64,000 nt of DNA from Lineus longissimus (GCF_910592395.1 NC_088314.1:14756001-14820000); one strand, 5' to 3'. Shown: positions 1 to 12,100, counted from the stretch's first letter. Notes: generated by a model from the letters alone, not told the origin. Made by a program: numbers and translations.

Positions 1-3
1 CCA

Positions 4-441
4 GTGAACAATGCAATGATCCCTGAAAACGTCTTAGACTTTTGGAATAATCGTCATTTGGAGGAGGATAGGACTGGCCAGATTCAGACTTATCATGCAG
101 TCGAAAAGGATAGTGCGAGTCAAGAGATGTTTGTTGTCAGCAAAGATGCATTTCATAAAACATTAGAGATTGGAGAACATCATGGACGATTATGCAATGC
201 AGGACTTTCAATCATTGAGACACAATTGTCAAAATTAAGCTTCGTTGTCAAAGAAGACATGGTCATCATAAGTACGATTGGTTTTCATCATCACGTTTAC
301 CAAACAAAGAACTGTTAGTGAATGCTAGAATGGCCCATGGATACTTCTGTAGCGGTATATTGCCAGTTATGTACCGACGTTTGGTAGTTAGTAGTGGAAT
401 TGGTCACCTATCTTTTGAAAACCGTACAAAGTTCCAAAACG
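4..441 (+). pseudogene. N-terminal half of a split transposase-like gene
   Basis: Two reading frames, joined by a frameshift near 270-310, encode a segment with an H-G-R-L-C motif followed by L-L-V-N-A-R-M-A-H-G-Y and S-G-I-L-P-x-x-Y. I associate this pattern with the N-terminal part of a family of uncharacterised transposase-like proteins common in invertebrate genomes. The matching C-terminal half lies at 8056-8769, on the far side of the BEL/Pao element that begins at 442. A middle segment appears to be missing. The assignment rests on recalled motif similarity and is only moderately certain; no start codon or promoter can be placed because the gene runs off the left edge. Confidence 0.4.
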
Positions 442-621
442 TGTCGGGAATTGTCATCCCGAATATACTAAAGTACATCAAACGTCAATTCAGCCCACGC
501 TATAGGCCCGGCGACTGGTACAGACGACATCCTTCTCTGGTACATTTCACCGAATCTAGGGATAGTCACTCGGGTTCTGTTTATCTTAAAGGCCTTCCCA
601 CACCAAGAAACAGGAAGTGAC
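442..621 (+). repeat. Left terminal direct repeat (putative 5' LTR) of BEL/Pao element
   Basis: About 180 bases starting TGTCGGGAATTGTCATCCCG and ending ...AGGAAGTGAC recur nearly unchanged at 7875-8054. Sequence outside the pair does not match, so the two copies bracket the BEL/Pao coding region like LTRs. A small inverted repeat (TCGGGA/TCCCGA) lies at the outer end. I could not find a clean 4-6 bp target duplication or a clear primer-binding site, so the exact edges are uncertain by several bases. Confidence 0.6.
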
Positions 622-687
622 TCATGCTTTCTTCAGAAGCCAAGGTTTGGCAAGATTAGTATTATAGCAAATAAAATTAGTTCTCTG

Positions 688-2349
688 ATGGTAACCAAAG
701 AGTTTGCCTCATTCTATAGCATCATATCCCCAAACTTCCAGATGGTGTCGTTGGACCAGGATTTTTGGGTTTTGGAATACGGAATACATAATACACAATG
801 CAATACTACGGATGGAATTTATGGCCATAAATTCACGGATTACGGAATAGACACTGATACGGGCATCAAGTTTATTACGGACAATTCAATTTCAACTCGG
901 CATGGCAGGCGAGAACGAAGTAAACAAAACCGTGGAAACGGCGGAAACGAGAAAACTCCTGAAGAAATAGCTGACTTGAATCGCAAGTACAATAAACGTA
1001 AGGCTCTAATCAAGGCTTTTGATCGTGAATTCGAGGGGGTTGAGGACATTCTCTCCAAAGAAACCCCAAACAAGGCGGAACAAATTCTGGCAGAGGCCAG
1101 TCTTGATGAGCTTAAGAACATATTCGACGACGAATATGAGTTAAATAACGATATCGAAGCGGAACTCGAAGGCGGCGAATTCGTCATTGAAATGGATAAC
1201 ATTATCGTGCGGCGGAGTCGTGAGCAAAGACGCCTCATGCGTGTAAAACTGTTCGTTGAGGATTTCAAGGAGCACGCAAAAGCGGAAACAAAGAGGGAGA
1301 AACGGGACGGCACACCTTCGTCGGCAAAAACCGCAAGGTTGCCAAAACTAAGGCTTCCCATATTTGATGGGACATTAACAAAATGGACAGCCTTCTGGGA
1401 GACAATGTAAGCAGACGTGATAAACGGTAACTTTTCGGATATTACAAAATTTAGTTATATCCTAGGGCAATTAAAGGGACCAGAGCTGGATGCGGTCACA
1501 GGCATCCACGCGACGGGAGATAACCTCGAGACGCTGACGACAACACTAAAGGAGAGGTTCTGGCAACCACGGAAAATTGTCCGAGCTCACGTGTGCAGCA
1601 TTTTCGACTTGGAGCCACCCGGACATAGCTACACAGCACTTAGCCAGTTCTACAACCACGTCATGGGAGACATCAGATCGCTCAACAACCTGGGCATCGA
1701 CATGGAAGAATGTGCGGCGTTCATCATCCCAACGATGGAGAGGAAGATACCGAGACAGTTCCAGGACAAGATGGGGACCAGCGGACAGTACGGAGCCTTC
1801 AACCTGAAGGCGTTTTTAGAAACTTTCGTAAAACACCTGAACAATCTAGGAGAACCTTTCTGTAGTGAAAATTGCGAGAAAACCAAACCTGCTGAAAGTG
1901 CGAACCAGAAACCCATCTCTGCCGCAACCTTAGTGTCCAACAACGGGACAAAATCAAAATCATGCATGTTCTGTGATGGAGACAACTTTCCATCAAATTG
2001 TACAAAAGGTGATTCGGATCGATTCGCGGTGATCAAAGTCAAGCGCTTATGTTTTAATTGTCTCCGTCCGCATGCTGCCAGGAATTGCAGCAATTGCAAA
2101 AATTCCAACGTCTGTAATCGCAGACATCATTCATCTCTGCATAATCACTTTGCTCAACATTTTGGCGCGATGAATGCTGGTGAACAGCAAGGTGATTCTA
2201 GTACTACTCAAACATCTGCGATACCGCGTGAAAAATCACGGTCTCCAGTAGGCCTATGCAACAAATCAGAGTCGGGAAGTGTTGTAAAATTGGAATCCAA
2301 TAAAAGTTGGATAGGCCTAACGGATCGGAAAGCAAAACTAGGCATATAG
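688..2349 (+). pseudogene. BEL/Pao Gag (DUF1759-like plus zinc knuckles), broken
   Basis: The region encodes a Gag-like protein. A charged coiled-coil N-terminal part (about 950-1340) is followed by the hallmark P-K-L-x-L-P-x-F-D-G-x-x-x-x-W of the DUF1759 region near 1340, then a helical capsid-like part. Two cysteine clusters lie at about 1960-2150, the second with C-F-N-C-L-R-P-H-A and ending H-H-S-S-L-H as in Pao nucleocapsids. The likely original start is ATG at 903 in another frame, which breaks near 965. An in-frame TAA interrupts at about 1408. Gag normally packages the element RNA in a cytoplasmic particle; this copy cannot make a full product. Confidence 0.75.
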
Positions 2350-3965
2350 ATCCTGCTGCTGTAGCAGCTGAGTTGGCAGAAAACAACAGAATTGTGTTGT
2401 TGGAAACGGGTCGTGTCACCTTAGGAAATAGTGATGCACAAATTAAGGCAGGGGTACTCATATATCGGGGCAGCATGCTGTCATACATTCGCAAAGATAC
2501 GGCTGTAAAATTAAAACTCCAGCCACACGGTAAACAGTACCTAAATGTCAACGGTTTCGGAGGTCATGTCAGCAAACGGTGGTACGACATGGCATCGGTT
2601 AGTGTAGCTACTAATGAAGGGCCGAAGGTCATGGATGTCTCAATCACAGATGAAATTGTGGAGCCGATAAACCAAAGTGGATGGGAAAAGTGTTTGAATC
2701 ATGATCACATAAAGGAATTACCCCTAGCGGACAATCTTGGTGCCAAAACTTGCAAATTAACCATAGATTTACTCATAGGATGCGATAGTGCATATTTGTT
2801 CTTGGAAAATCGCATTATCACGGGAAAACGTGGTCCCACTGTACAGTTTTCAAACATCGGTTGTTTCTTGTCAGGCCCATTAGAAATAATCCAAGGGGAT
2901 AGCGCTGATGCCACGACGGCCGTGGTCGGCCAAAGTGATAACGAAAGTGAGGATCGGGAGGCGGAATTGTTGAAAACTTACATGGAATCAATAACGGTCA
3001 AAAATTACGAAGGAAGCGATGGTAAGTGCAATGATCAATTCCTCTCAAACATCCTTGATAAAATGCAATTCAGAGAAGGTCATTATTATGCTCCACTCCC
3101 CTGGAAAGATGACTACCCGGAGTTAAAAACCAACGTGGACGCCTGTAGGTCCCGCCTCAATCAGGTTACCTCTAGGCTTAGAAAATTTAATCTTGCTGAT
3201 CAATACATGAAAGTAATGCAAGAAAATCTTGATAGGGGGTATGTCGCAGAGATCAGTGATACACAGGCCTTGAAAGGATCAGATTGTCACTTCATGCCAC
3301 ATTTTCCGGTATTGAGAGAAAGCGCAACCACTCCTGTTAGAATAGTGTTCGATGCTACTTGTGGTTCGCCATCATTGAATGATTGTTTACACGGTTGGCC
3401 AAATATGACACAAGATCTGGTAAGGTTGTTGATGTTATTTCGGACGGGAAAGTATGCAATCAGTGCAGATCTGGCCCGGGCTTTCTTATCAGTTAGGTTG
3501 CTCGAGTCGGACCGGAAGTACGTGCGTTTTTTGTGGTACAAAGACAACGACATGACAAAAGAAGTTGTGCCGTATACATGCAACACAGTCATCTTTTGTA
3601 ATGTCAGTAGCCCATTTGCCTTGGCAGTCACCTTGCATAAACATCTGACTCAGTACAACACACCTGTATCACTAGACATGTTGGCAAAAACATACGTTGA
3701 TAATCTGTTGTCAGGGGTCGGCTCAGATTCGGAAGCCTTGAAGTATTACCATGAAGCTAGAGAAATAATGTCTTCGGCAGCATTTGACTTACGGCAATGG
3801 GCCACAAACTCGGAAAAACTGAATGAGAAAATACACGAAGACAGTACAAATGCAAAAGCAGGTCCACAAAATGTCCTTGGCTTAAAATGGCATCGTGTCA
3901 GGGATGAGCTTCGTTTAGCGAGAAACGGTTTAAAAAGGACAAGGTCCACACAAAAAGAACGGTAG
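2307..3965 (+). pseudogene. BEL/Pao Pol, N-terminal part (protease and reverse transcriptase), broken
   Basis: This frame overlaps the end of gag by about 40 bases in a different phase. It starts with a DUF1758-like aspartic-protease region; at the expected D-S-G position it reads L-I-Y-R-G-S, so the protease looks inactive. The reverse transcriptase follows, with P-V-R-I-V-F-D-A, S-A-D-L-A-R-A-F, the Y-V-D-N catalytic box near 3690, and A-F-D-L-R-Q-W-A-T-N-S. A one-base shift near 3930 ends the frame. The next coding words are still readable up to 4029, where a MITE interrupts them. Order protease, RT, RNase H, integrase is that of Pao elements. Confidence 0.8.
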
Positions 3966-4026
3966 TCCCAGAGACCTCTTCGATTTTCGATCCTCTTGGT
4001 CTTCTTGGTCCAATGGTTTTGCCAGC

Positions 4027-4452
4027 TAAAGCCCGTTACACACGAGGGACTTCTCACCAACTTAGTTGGAATTTTAATTCATAACAGGAATCCAGACCAG
4101 GTAACTGATACTTTGCCCGATTGGTTGGAGTTGCTGGCTGCACTACCGACTTGTTCTATTTCTCGACGACATCTTTTGTTTGTATAATGATTTTTTTGTT
4201 TATATAAGGAGTGTGGGGTAGAAATTTCCCCGTGTGATTCAGTCAACAACATAGTTGGGCCATATTTTGACTCTTTATCTTAGCCTTGACCAAGGTTTTG
4301 GCCTAAATATAGTGCAGGACCTAAATATTGCTGGGATTATGTCTTTCGTGTGAGTGGGTGAACGACTCTCAACTTCCAGTCACCTGTGCACCTGTTCTTA
4401 ATTTTAAAACCAACTAAGTTGGTGAGAAATCCCTCGTGTGTAACGGGCTTAA
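4027..4452. mobile_element. PIF/Harbinger-type MITE with TAA target duplication
   Basis: A 420-base element (4030-4449) begins AGCCCGTTACACACGAGGGA and ends with its reverse complement. The terminal inverted repeats extend about 40 bases and include CACCAACTTAGTTGG. It is bracketed by TAA at 4027-4029 and 4450-4452, the three-base duplication typical of PIF/Harbinger insertion. It has no coding capacity and sits inside the pol frame of the BEL/Pao element, so it arrived after it. Confidence 0.85.
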
Positions 4453-5065
4453 CCCTTAAAGCGCCGAATTAACAAAATCATATTACCCCTGAGCGCCGAA
4501 TTAACCGAGCATTTTTGAAAATGATTAATAACAACGTTATTTTTGTTACAAACACCATGGAATGTACTGATGATTTTATACAAATGGTAATTCCCGTCGA
4601 TTTTTGTGACATTTCTCGCCAAAATTTACTAATTAGGGGTTAATTAGTGCAAATACCCATAATCAAAAAAAATATGGCCAGAACATACCTCCATCAGCTT
4701 TTTATACCTCCCTTGGTATTTTAATATGAAGTCTGGGTCTAAATACATCGTTTCCATCCGATTCCTGGTCGAAGCATCCGTCTAATTAGTCGTAGCAGCG
4801 CTAATTACTCCTGATGACGTCATTCCCGCGAAAATGGGGCTTCAAGTTTTTGATAATATACTCAAAAGCTTGTATAGAAACTTGGAATTTGTTCGATGCC
4901 ATTTTGTGCTAAGCATCACTGTCGAAGTACCAAAGAGCGTACATGCACACTCACTGCCATCTCTTAGCAGACAGGTGGAACTAAATGTCTGCTGTCGACG
5001 ATCGTCGCCTCTGGCGCTTTCCCCCTTATGTCGACGATCGTCGCCTCTGGCGCTTTAAGGGTTAA
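4449..5065. mobile_element. piggyBac-type MITE with TTAA target site
   Basis: Inverted ends CCCTTAAAGCGCC and GGCGCTTTAAGGG are each flanked by TTAA (4449-4452 and 5062-5065), the signature of piggyBac-type transposition. The left TTAA overlaps the right TAA duplication of the preceding Harbinger-type MITE. An internal 29-base unit with CGACGATCGTCG is duplicated just inside the right end (about 4994-5054). No protein is encoded. Conceptually removing both MITEs makes the BEL pol frame continue without an added or lost base. Confidence 0.85.
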
Positions 5066-7450
5066 ATCGTTCGCAAACAAACTGTGGGTTGAGAGTAAGT
5101 CTTGGGACGAGCCTCTGACTGAGGATCAGAAACGTGAGTGGAATGACATTCGGGTGTCATCACAGAGAGCGGATGAGATGAAATGAGATGAAATCAGATA
5201 ATCAGTTGGAAATCATTGTGTTTTGTGATGCATGCCCAACTACGGCAATCGGGTGTGTAGCATAATATTATGGTAAGCAAGGCAACCAGGTCACATTGCT
5301 TGGTTCTAAGAACAAGGTGGTATCGCAGAAAAACAACAACCTGACGGTACCAAAATTAGAATTGCAGGCCATGGTGATGGGAGCCCATACGCAGATTACT
5401 TGGTCAACACATACAGGGACACTAACGCAGGAGTAAAAGTAACTCTCCTCACTGATTCGGAGATAGCCTTGTATTGGGTGAAATCTGACAAAAAGTTGCA
5501 GCAATTTGTCAAAAATCGGGTTGACCTGAACAGAAAGCTCAGAAAGGTCGAGCAATGGTTTCACATCAGAACGGCTGACATCTTTGCTGACATAATATCA
5601 AGGGGTACAACACTCCAGGGACTGGGGAGCTCTGTTTGGTTACAGGGACCCAAGTGGTTAAAAGACGACAGCATCACTTGGCCAATCAATCCCCTAAATG
5701 ATCACAAAACTGAGACAGTGTTGGTAGGGAGTGTAGAGGTGGAAAATGAATTTCTTCCTGAAAGCACTAGGGTAGGCCTAACACAAATCATGGATGTCCA
5801 ACGCTACAGCTCCTACACCAAACTTAAAAGTGACCTCATTGGTCACCCAAGCTTTCAAATGTGGAATTCAGGCCAAGAGCAAAATTTCAGCGGACGACAT
5901 GCATGCCGCTGAACAACTATGGATTCGTAGCACTCAATAAGAGGGGTACAGCGAAGTTCTGACTTATCTACGGGCAGAGAAAGCAAAGAAGCAAAAGCTT
6001 CCCAAGCGACCACCATTGGTCAATCAACAAGGCCTATTTCTCGCAGATGATGGCATGATTCACTGCGGGGGGAGGGTGTGTAACGCAAATGTCGAATTGG
6101 ACAGGAAGTTTCCGATTCTACTTTCAAAAACTAGTTTTTGTCAACACTGATCATCCGGGATGCGCACTAACGTATAGTGCATTATGGTACTGGGGCAACA
6201 ATGTGTGAACTCTGGAAAAAATTCTGGATCACATCCATGCGTTCTACAGTTCGTCAAGTTGTCAAACGTTGCGAAATCTGTAAGGTTGTAGCTGGAAGAC
6301 CTTACTTGACACCACTGGCACCAGAGTTACCTGAGTTTCGGTTAAATGAACTAACCACATTTAGAGCATCAGCAGTAGACTTTACAGGTCATATTTACGT
6401 TCGCAATAGGCCCACAAACAAGGTACAGAAGGTCTATGTAGCATTATTCTGTTGTCTGACAACTAGAGCGGTTCATACTAGAGTAGTCCCAGATATGAAG
6501 GTTGAGTCATACTTGCGTGCCTTCAGACGATTCACATCAAACTGTTCGACACCTAAACCTGTCTACTCGGACAACGCCAAAACCTTTAAGGGCGCAGAAA
6601 CAGAAATCAAACGGTTGTTAGCTAATGTGAGTGGTGAAAGAGTTTAGAATCACCTTACTAGAAACGGCATCTCTTTCAAATATATACCGGTGCAGGCTAG
6701 TTGGTTTGGAGGTGTGTATGAACGCCTTATCGGGGTAGTAAAAAGCGCCATCAAGAAGACGCTTGGTAAGGCTCTGGTTGACAGTGATGAATTAAACACC
6801 ATGGTTAAAGAAATACAACAAGTTGTAAACAACAGACCGCTAACACACATGTCGTCGGAGCCAACTGAATTAGGTTCACGCGATCACTCCGAATCACCAA
6901 ATATTTGGTAGAGATATGGATCTCTTACCTCACCAAGACGTAGAAAACGCAGGATTTGATCCAACATATGGCGGGGAAAACCGCACTGGAAAAAATGGCA
7001 CACCGCAGATGCTTATTGATCAATCATTTTCGGAAATGTTTTCATGACGAGTACGTGGCCGTGTTACGGGAACGTCAAATGTATGAAGTAAGTAAACAGA
7101 ACGCCACAGCAGACACAATACGCTGTGGGGACGTGGTCATGGTTCATGATAAGGATGAATGTCGGATTAACTGGAAATTAGGAAAGATCGAAAGTTTGAA
7201 TACCGGCAGAGATGGGTTGACGCGTTCCGCAACTGTGCGCACAACATCGGGTAGATCAAACCGTGCGATTGGAAAATTATATCCCCTGAAATTGCATGTT
7301 GGTCCAGAGGAAGTGCCGCCAAAGGCGGGAAATCACGTAAACGAGGGTAGGCGACCGCAGCTGCGAAACTCGCACGTGTACGGATACAGAGACAATCTCA
7401 AGACTAGGAGAATACTCTCAAAAACTTTGTGTGAACTATATGCATTATAA
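5066..7450 (+). pseudogene. BEL/Pao Pol, C-terminal part (RNase H and integrase), broken
   Basis: After the two MITEs pol resumes with W-D-E-P-L, then an RNase H domain (V-P-K-L-E-L-Q-A-M near 5350 and L-T-D-S-E-I-A-L-Y-W-V near 5450). A Pao-type linker follows (A-D-I-I-S-R-G, W-L-Q-G-P-K-W-L). The integrase follows: a zinc-binding part with C-E-I-C near 6270, catalytic Asp in A-V-D-F-T-G (6376), Asp in Y-S-D-N-A-K-T-F (6565), and Glu in G-G-V-Y-E-R-L-I-G (6715). The C-terminal domain is at 6956-7440. Multiple stops and shifts, including TAG at 6645, make it non-functional. Confidence 0.8.
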
Positions 7451-7874
7451 AAGACACTTGTTATTGATATTTAGTTTAGTTTTCAGTAAAGGTTGATCGG
7501 AAATCATTCATATCGGAAACTTAGTTGAGTTTAGTTTGAAGTCATCACATTACCTTTGAGTGTATACTCATTCGTTGTTGATGTTTAGACACACGACTAG
7601 TAATTTCTCGGAATAACCCAGATTCGGATAATTGTCAATCGTGACATTGTTTACAGTAAGATGGTTATAATTATGTCGAGTTTACGTTCTTTGTCATGTA
7701 AACAATATTCTTTCTGATGGCTGATTACATTACAAGTTTAACTTCAAGGATGTCAAGTTGACATCATCTGTTGATGGATTCGTCTACTTTTAAAAGTACA
7801 AGTTTCTAGGGTTTTAATTGGTATGCATGTTTTTTAGGTTTCACTTGCAATTACTGTTTCTTGGCCGCAGGGAA
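7451..7874 (+). other. 3' non-coding part of the BEL/Pao element
   Basis: About 420 bases between the last pol codons and the right terminal repeat. I see no ORF of note and no internal repeat. A purine-rich GCAGGGAA immediately precedes the right terminal repeat and could be the remnant of a polypurine tract. Confidence 0.45.
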
Positions 7875-8054
7875 TGTCGGGAATTGTCATCCCGAATATA
7901 CTCAAGTACATCAAACGTCAATTCAGCCCACGCTATAGGTCCGGCGACTGGTACAGACAACATCCGTCTCAGGTACATTTCACCGAATCTAGGGATGGTC
8001 ACTTGGGTTCTGTTTATCTTAAAAGCCTTCCCACACCAAGAAACAGGAAGTGAC
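7875..8054 (+). repeat. Right terminal direct repeat (putative 3' LTR) of BEL/Pao element
   Basis: Partner of the repeat at 442-621, differing at only about ten positions by eye, which implies a moderately young insertion despite the broken coding region. The next bases resume the interrupted transposase-like gene. Confidence 0.6.
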
Positions 8055-8055
8055 G

Positions 8056-8769
8056 AGACTCAAAAAGTATTAAGGTGTGAACATGAGACAAAGGCCGACG
8101 ATCCGGTGACGCAACGACACGAAAGGCTTGGGACCGAACGTATATATGAGTACCTGGAGCAGACATAAGATGGGGGCATACCAGTCAATATTTCATTGTC
8201 ACGATTTCAATGCGGCAGTAAATAAGTTTGTGAGAGATAGGAAATCCACTGTGAATCAGAGCGACACGTGGCACGCAGTCAAGAACATCACAAAGGCAGT
8301 GCAGAAGGTAGCAGAGGGGGCAAATAAGAGGGAAAATGTAACTTGGCACGAGGACCTCCGCAACAAACCATTGGGAATCGCATCACATGTGCATTGGGCA
8401 GTCAGAAATTGTGATCAAGAGAGTGGGAAATTAAAAGCGATGATTGAGAACATCACCGAACATTACAAAGGTGTGCATGACAATTGCCAACCAAGTTCCC
8501 GCTGCCGTAAGGATTCCAACTATGAAGCGTCAAGACGGGTGATCACCAGTAAAAAGGCTGAAACCCTCCTTACCAATGCAATTAAAAAGTCATGTGTCTA
8601 TATGTACCCACAAAACTGTATTCATGCCGGAGACACTTTCTTTGTTGAATCATTCAATAACGTGATGAACATCTTTCAAGATAAACAAATATCCTTTGGT
8701 GACAAGCAGTACAAACTGAGGTCCAATCTTGCAGTTAGTCATTGGAACGAGAATGTTGGTCGACAGTAA
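8056..8769 (+). pseudogene. C-terminal half of the split transposase-like gene
   Basis: The frame at 8056-8168 reads E-R-L-G-T-E-R-I-Y-E-Y-L. It continues after a shift near 8165 with C-H-D-F-N-A-A-V-N-K-F-V, D-T-W-H-A-V-K-N-I-T-K, H-V-H-W-A-V-R-N-C, D-T-F-F-V-E-S-F-N-N-V-M and N-W/H-W-N-E-N-V. Conserved W-H-x-x-K and F-V-E-S-F-N-N are what I recall of uncharacterised DDE-transposase-like proteins of invertebrates (perhaps Kolobok-related; not certain). It ends at a TAA at 8767. A Lys/Arg-rich reading after that (8770-8910) is probably non-coding. Confidence 0.5.
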
Positions 8770-9182
8770 TCGAGCACATGGTCATCTTCTGGAAATGCCC
8801 AAGAGAAGAGGAAAAAGAAGAGGAAAAAAAAGTATGCCAAGTGTTCATATCAATACTGGATTAACATTTGGGATCGTGTCATGGACGAAGTCTACCAACC
8901 CCAACCCCTAGTTGCTACTCATTCTGATATAAATGATGATTAGGAACTCACTTGAACATCCCTGGGCATGTCTGAATATTAACTGTATGGTATGGATTAT
9001 CATTCTTAATTGTAACAAGTGTTATTGCTAAATAAATTTAGGAACTCACTTGAGCATCTCTGGACTAGCGTAGCATTCATATCTTTGTTTTTCTTGCCGT
9101 ATTAAAAAAGCAAGAAAATTGCAAACTGGCCATCATGGCCAAAGTCATGTTCCAATTGGATTTATTTCATAAAAATGTGAAT
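8770..9182. other. Gene-free spacer with a short direct repeat
   Basis: The only structure I see is a ~35-base direct repeat beginning AGGAACTCACTTGA at about 8942 and 9041, separated by ~65 bases. It is otherwise AT-rich. Confidence 0.4.
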
Positions 9183-11444
9183 CACGTGACGTTCATTATT
9201 ATGCAGTAAGTCTAGTTTTCGCGCCACAATGACCGACCAATCGATCGCTGTGGCACGCATGGCCACTTTCTAGCAGTCAATGTGAATTGGTCGATAATCA
9301 CTCGGGCAAATCTTGTGTGTGGGAAATGCCGAGTTATACAGGGTGTACCTAAAAAAATGAAAACAGCGCAGGATCAAACAACGGTAGGCCCTACTTGTGA
9401 CCGTATAGAACCATCTGTGATGATGTTGCCGGATGCGGGGGGGTGGGGGTGGCAGAAATCGATCCTTTCATGACTGACAAGTATAAAGTTCACGGTAAGC
9501 TAAGGCCACTGGGGTCAAAGGGTACTTTTCCAGAACGCAACCGACTGTGGCCAAGTCAAGGGCCTAGGATAGGGTCATTATGCTGTGTTTCAATGGAAAT
9601 TCTTTTTAAAACATTGTCCTTATGCAATTGCACGCAATTTTAGTCGGTCGAGAGAATATAAAATGACCTCCCTTCCAATACATTTCATCCGTTTGCACGC
9701 CCACCAAGTCGACGGTATGGACGTGTTGCCGAAAAGATGCCGGAGTTACTCCGTTCAAGAGAAACTGAAGTATCTAGACGACTTCAAGGCTGCACTTGTG
9801 GCTGGAACTGTTTGCACCATGAAACAGTTTGCAGCTAACTACAACATTCCATATGGGACAATACGCTATCGGAACCAATTCGATATGGAACAGAAGCTTG
9901 AAAACGGCCACAAACCGAAGTACAAAGCAAAGAACGTGGGCACGTGGATGGTAGTGGAGAATGAACTGTTTGAATGGTACGACGGTGTCCGTGATATAAG
10001 AATTCCTGTCTCCGTGAAAGACCTCAGGCAAAAGGGACTGGAACTGTTCCAAGCATGGTGGCAAGAACTAGACGAGGCGGATAGGGAGTACATTGCGAAC
10101 ACCAAGCCAATCAGGCATGAATTCCGAGCATCTTGCGGATGGGCCGATGGGTTCAAAAAGAGGAATAGCATTTCATACAGAAAGGTGAATAAAAACACTA
10201 CGCAGTTACCGGTTGATGCTGCTGACCATTGTGAACGCTTTCGAAATAACGTTACCGATTCCATTGACCGATTTGGGCTGGAGATGCGATTTGTCATAAA
10301 CGCTGATCAGACTTTCTTTCTCTTCGATATGCGACCAATGTATACGTGCGCAAGAACGGGCACCCAAGTCGTAGACGTAAGGACATCACGATCGAACACG
10401 AAGCTGCACCGTAACATTATGCATCTTCGCGAACGGCGGGAAGGCCAAAGCCCATATCACCTTTCCTAGGCGGGGATTCGTCCGTCAGTTGGATGCTTTA
10501 GAGGACAACGACCTGCCTAACAACGTTTGCGTCTCTTCATCACCCACAGGATGGGTTAGAGAGGAAACCATACACAATTGGACCGATAACGTTCTGGACC
10601 CATACCTTGATGAACAACACTGTGAACAGTTCCTCTTGATTCTGGACATGTTTCGAGTCCATAGGACAGAGCCTTTCTGTAACCGATTGATAGAACGAGG
10701 AGGCATCTTAGATTACATACCGTCCTGCTGTACAAGCCTAGGCCAGCCTCTAGACGTCACAGTTATGAAAAGCTTCAAATGCCACGCACGACAGGAATGG
10801 AAGACGTGGAAAGTTGCGAATACCAACGACGATGGGCAGTGTGAGAAAATTACTTTGCGCCAGATCGTACAGATCATTTTGTTGGCATGGAATGGGGTCA
10901 GTAAGCAGGTTATTTACAATGGCTTTGAGAAAGCGCTGTGACCGCAACAGATTGAAGGTGGACAACAGCCAATAGTAGAGGATGAAAACGTCGATGGCAT
11001 GGAGTTTTATGATGTTCTTGACTACCAAGAACTGTAACAGTTCAGTCTCCCAATTCTGAGGACTTCACCAATGAATTTGGACTGTTCCCTTTGAGAATTA
11101 AAGATGTTATTAGGGAACACATCCAAAATACGTTTACGTTTGAAATGATGGAGCATTATTTTGGCAAACTTTCTTCAGAAATCGATACTTTGTCACTGAG
11201 GCACTTGCTATCGCCATTCCCCTCAACTACGTCCCGATCAACTGGTTCAGTGTATTACAGAACACCCTGTATACCTCTTATCAATGAAAACCAAGTAGGC
11301 AGGCTTTTGAATACCCCACGAAATCGATCTGACTAACATGTGACATTGACCGCTAGAAAGTGACCAGGCGTGCAACAGCGAGCGATTGGTCGGTCATTGT
11401 GGCGCGAAAACTAGACTTACTGCATAATAATGAACGGGGCGTGA
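9183..11444 (+). mobile_element. Pogo-type DNA transposon with ~100-bp terminal inverted repeats
   Basis: The left end (9183-9280, containing TTCATTATTATGCAGTAAGT) and the right end (11345-11444) are near-perfect inverted copies. They enclose a single transposase-like coding region at 9717-11037. AAT directly flanks both ends; a TA duplication, usual for the Tc1/mariner/pogo superfamily, is not obvious. Length 2.26 kb. The transposase is frameshifted, so this copy is dead. Confidence 0.8.
9717..11037 (+). pseudogene. Pogo/CENP-B-like transposase, frameshifted
   Basis: The probable start is ATG at 9717 (M-D-V-L-P-K-R). An N-terminal helix-turn-helix (K-L-K-Y-L-D-D-F ... Y-N-I-P-Y-G-T-I) is followed by a CENP-B-type DNA-binding domain with R-A-S-C-G-W-A-D-G-F-K-K-R. 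The DDE_1 nuclease follows: N-A-D-Q-T-F-F (first Asp, about 10302), L-L-I-L-D-M-F-R-V-H (second Asp, 10640) and Q-P-L-D-V (10745). A single-base shift near 10420 separates the first nuclease motif from the rest. A TGA at 10939 truncates the acidic tail. The enzyme would cut and paste its own element in the nucleus. It is a clear paralogue of the protein at 13264-15265. Confidence 0.8.
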
Positions 11445-11472
11445 ATTTTGTATGGAGTGTTTTGATGTCTTA

Positions 11473-11603
11473 GGCACCTATTCCATAGAGGTATACGGTG
11501 TACTACACTATACGCGAACAATGGCTTCACAAAGGGTGCATGACCATGAAACTATTGTTCGCGTATAGTATAGTATAGGGTATAGCTCTATGGAATAGGT
11601 GCC
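11473..11603. mobile_element. Hairpin MITE with TTA target duplication
   Basis: A 131-base near-palindrome: GGCACCTATTCCATAGAG at the left and its inverse at the right, then inverted arms containing ATACGCGAACAAT. TTA flanks both sides (11470-11472 and 11604-11606), as for PIF/Harbinger-type insertions. The central loop is only ~30 bases. Confidence 0.75.
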
Positions 11604-11606
11604 TTA

Positions 11607-12100
11607 GAACCGATTCTAGGTTATGTATGCATGCACTTGTGTTCTGATTAGCTAGAAGCAAATGTTTTGAATTCTTTAGTATTTGACTTAATTGGAATTA
11701 AATGCATTTCTTGATATCATCTTATTATGTTTATTTTGCAAGAAATCTCAATTCTTTCGGGTTTAGCCTAGTATCACCATGGCCAATTGAGGTTACATAC
11801 ACTCTTGGTTTTTCACACTTTAGTTGTCAAGCAAAAGAAACTTAAATACTTTTTCTTTAAAACTTTTTATAATGAATAAAATGATCAACCCATATCAAAT
11901 TGGGAATCAGAATACACCAAAGTTCTTGAATATAATTTTGGTAAATCACCGAAGTATGCTGAACTAACAACCTATTGAGATTGTTTACCCTATCACACTT
12001 ATCACACTTCAGTGTCAAACCTAATTAACCTCATCTGGCTGTTGCTCTGACAAGCGGCCTGCTGTAGCATGTGGGCTGGGCATAGGTAATTGGTTTCCAC
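11607..12100. other. AT-rich spacer
   Basis: I see no ORF, repeat or inverted structure worth naming in this ~500-base stretch. Confidence 0.4.

Noticed and set aside
1650-2108. Minus-strand reading frames opposite gag and many others opposite coding regions
   Set aside because: They are antisense shadows of recognised domains and have no motif or signal of their own.
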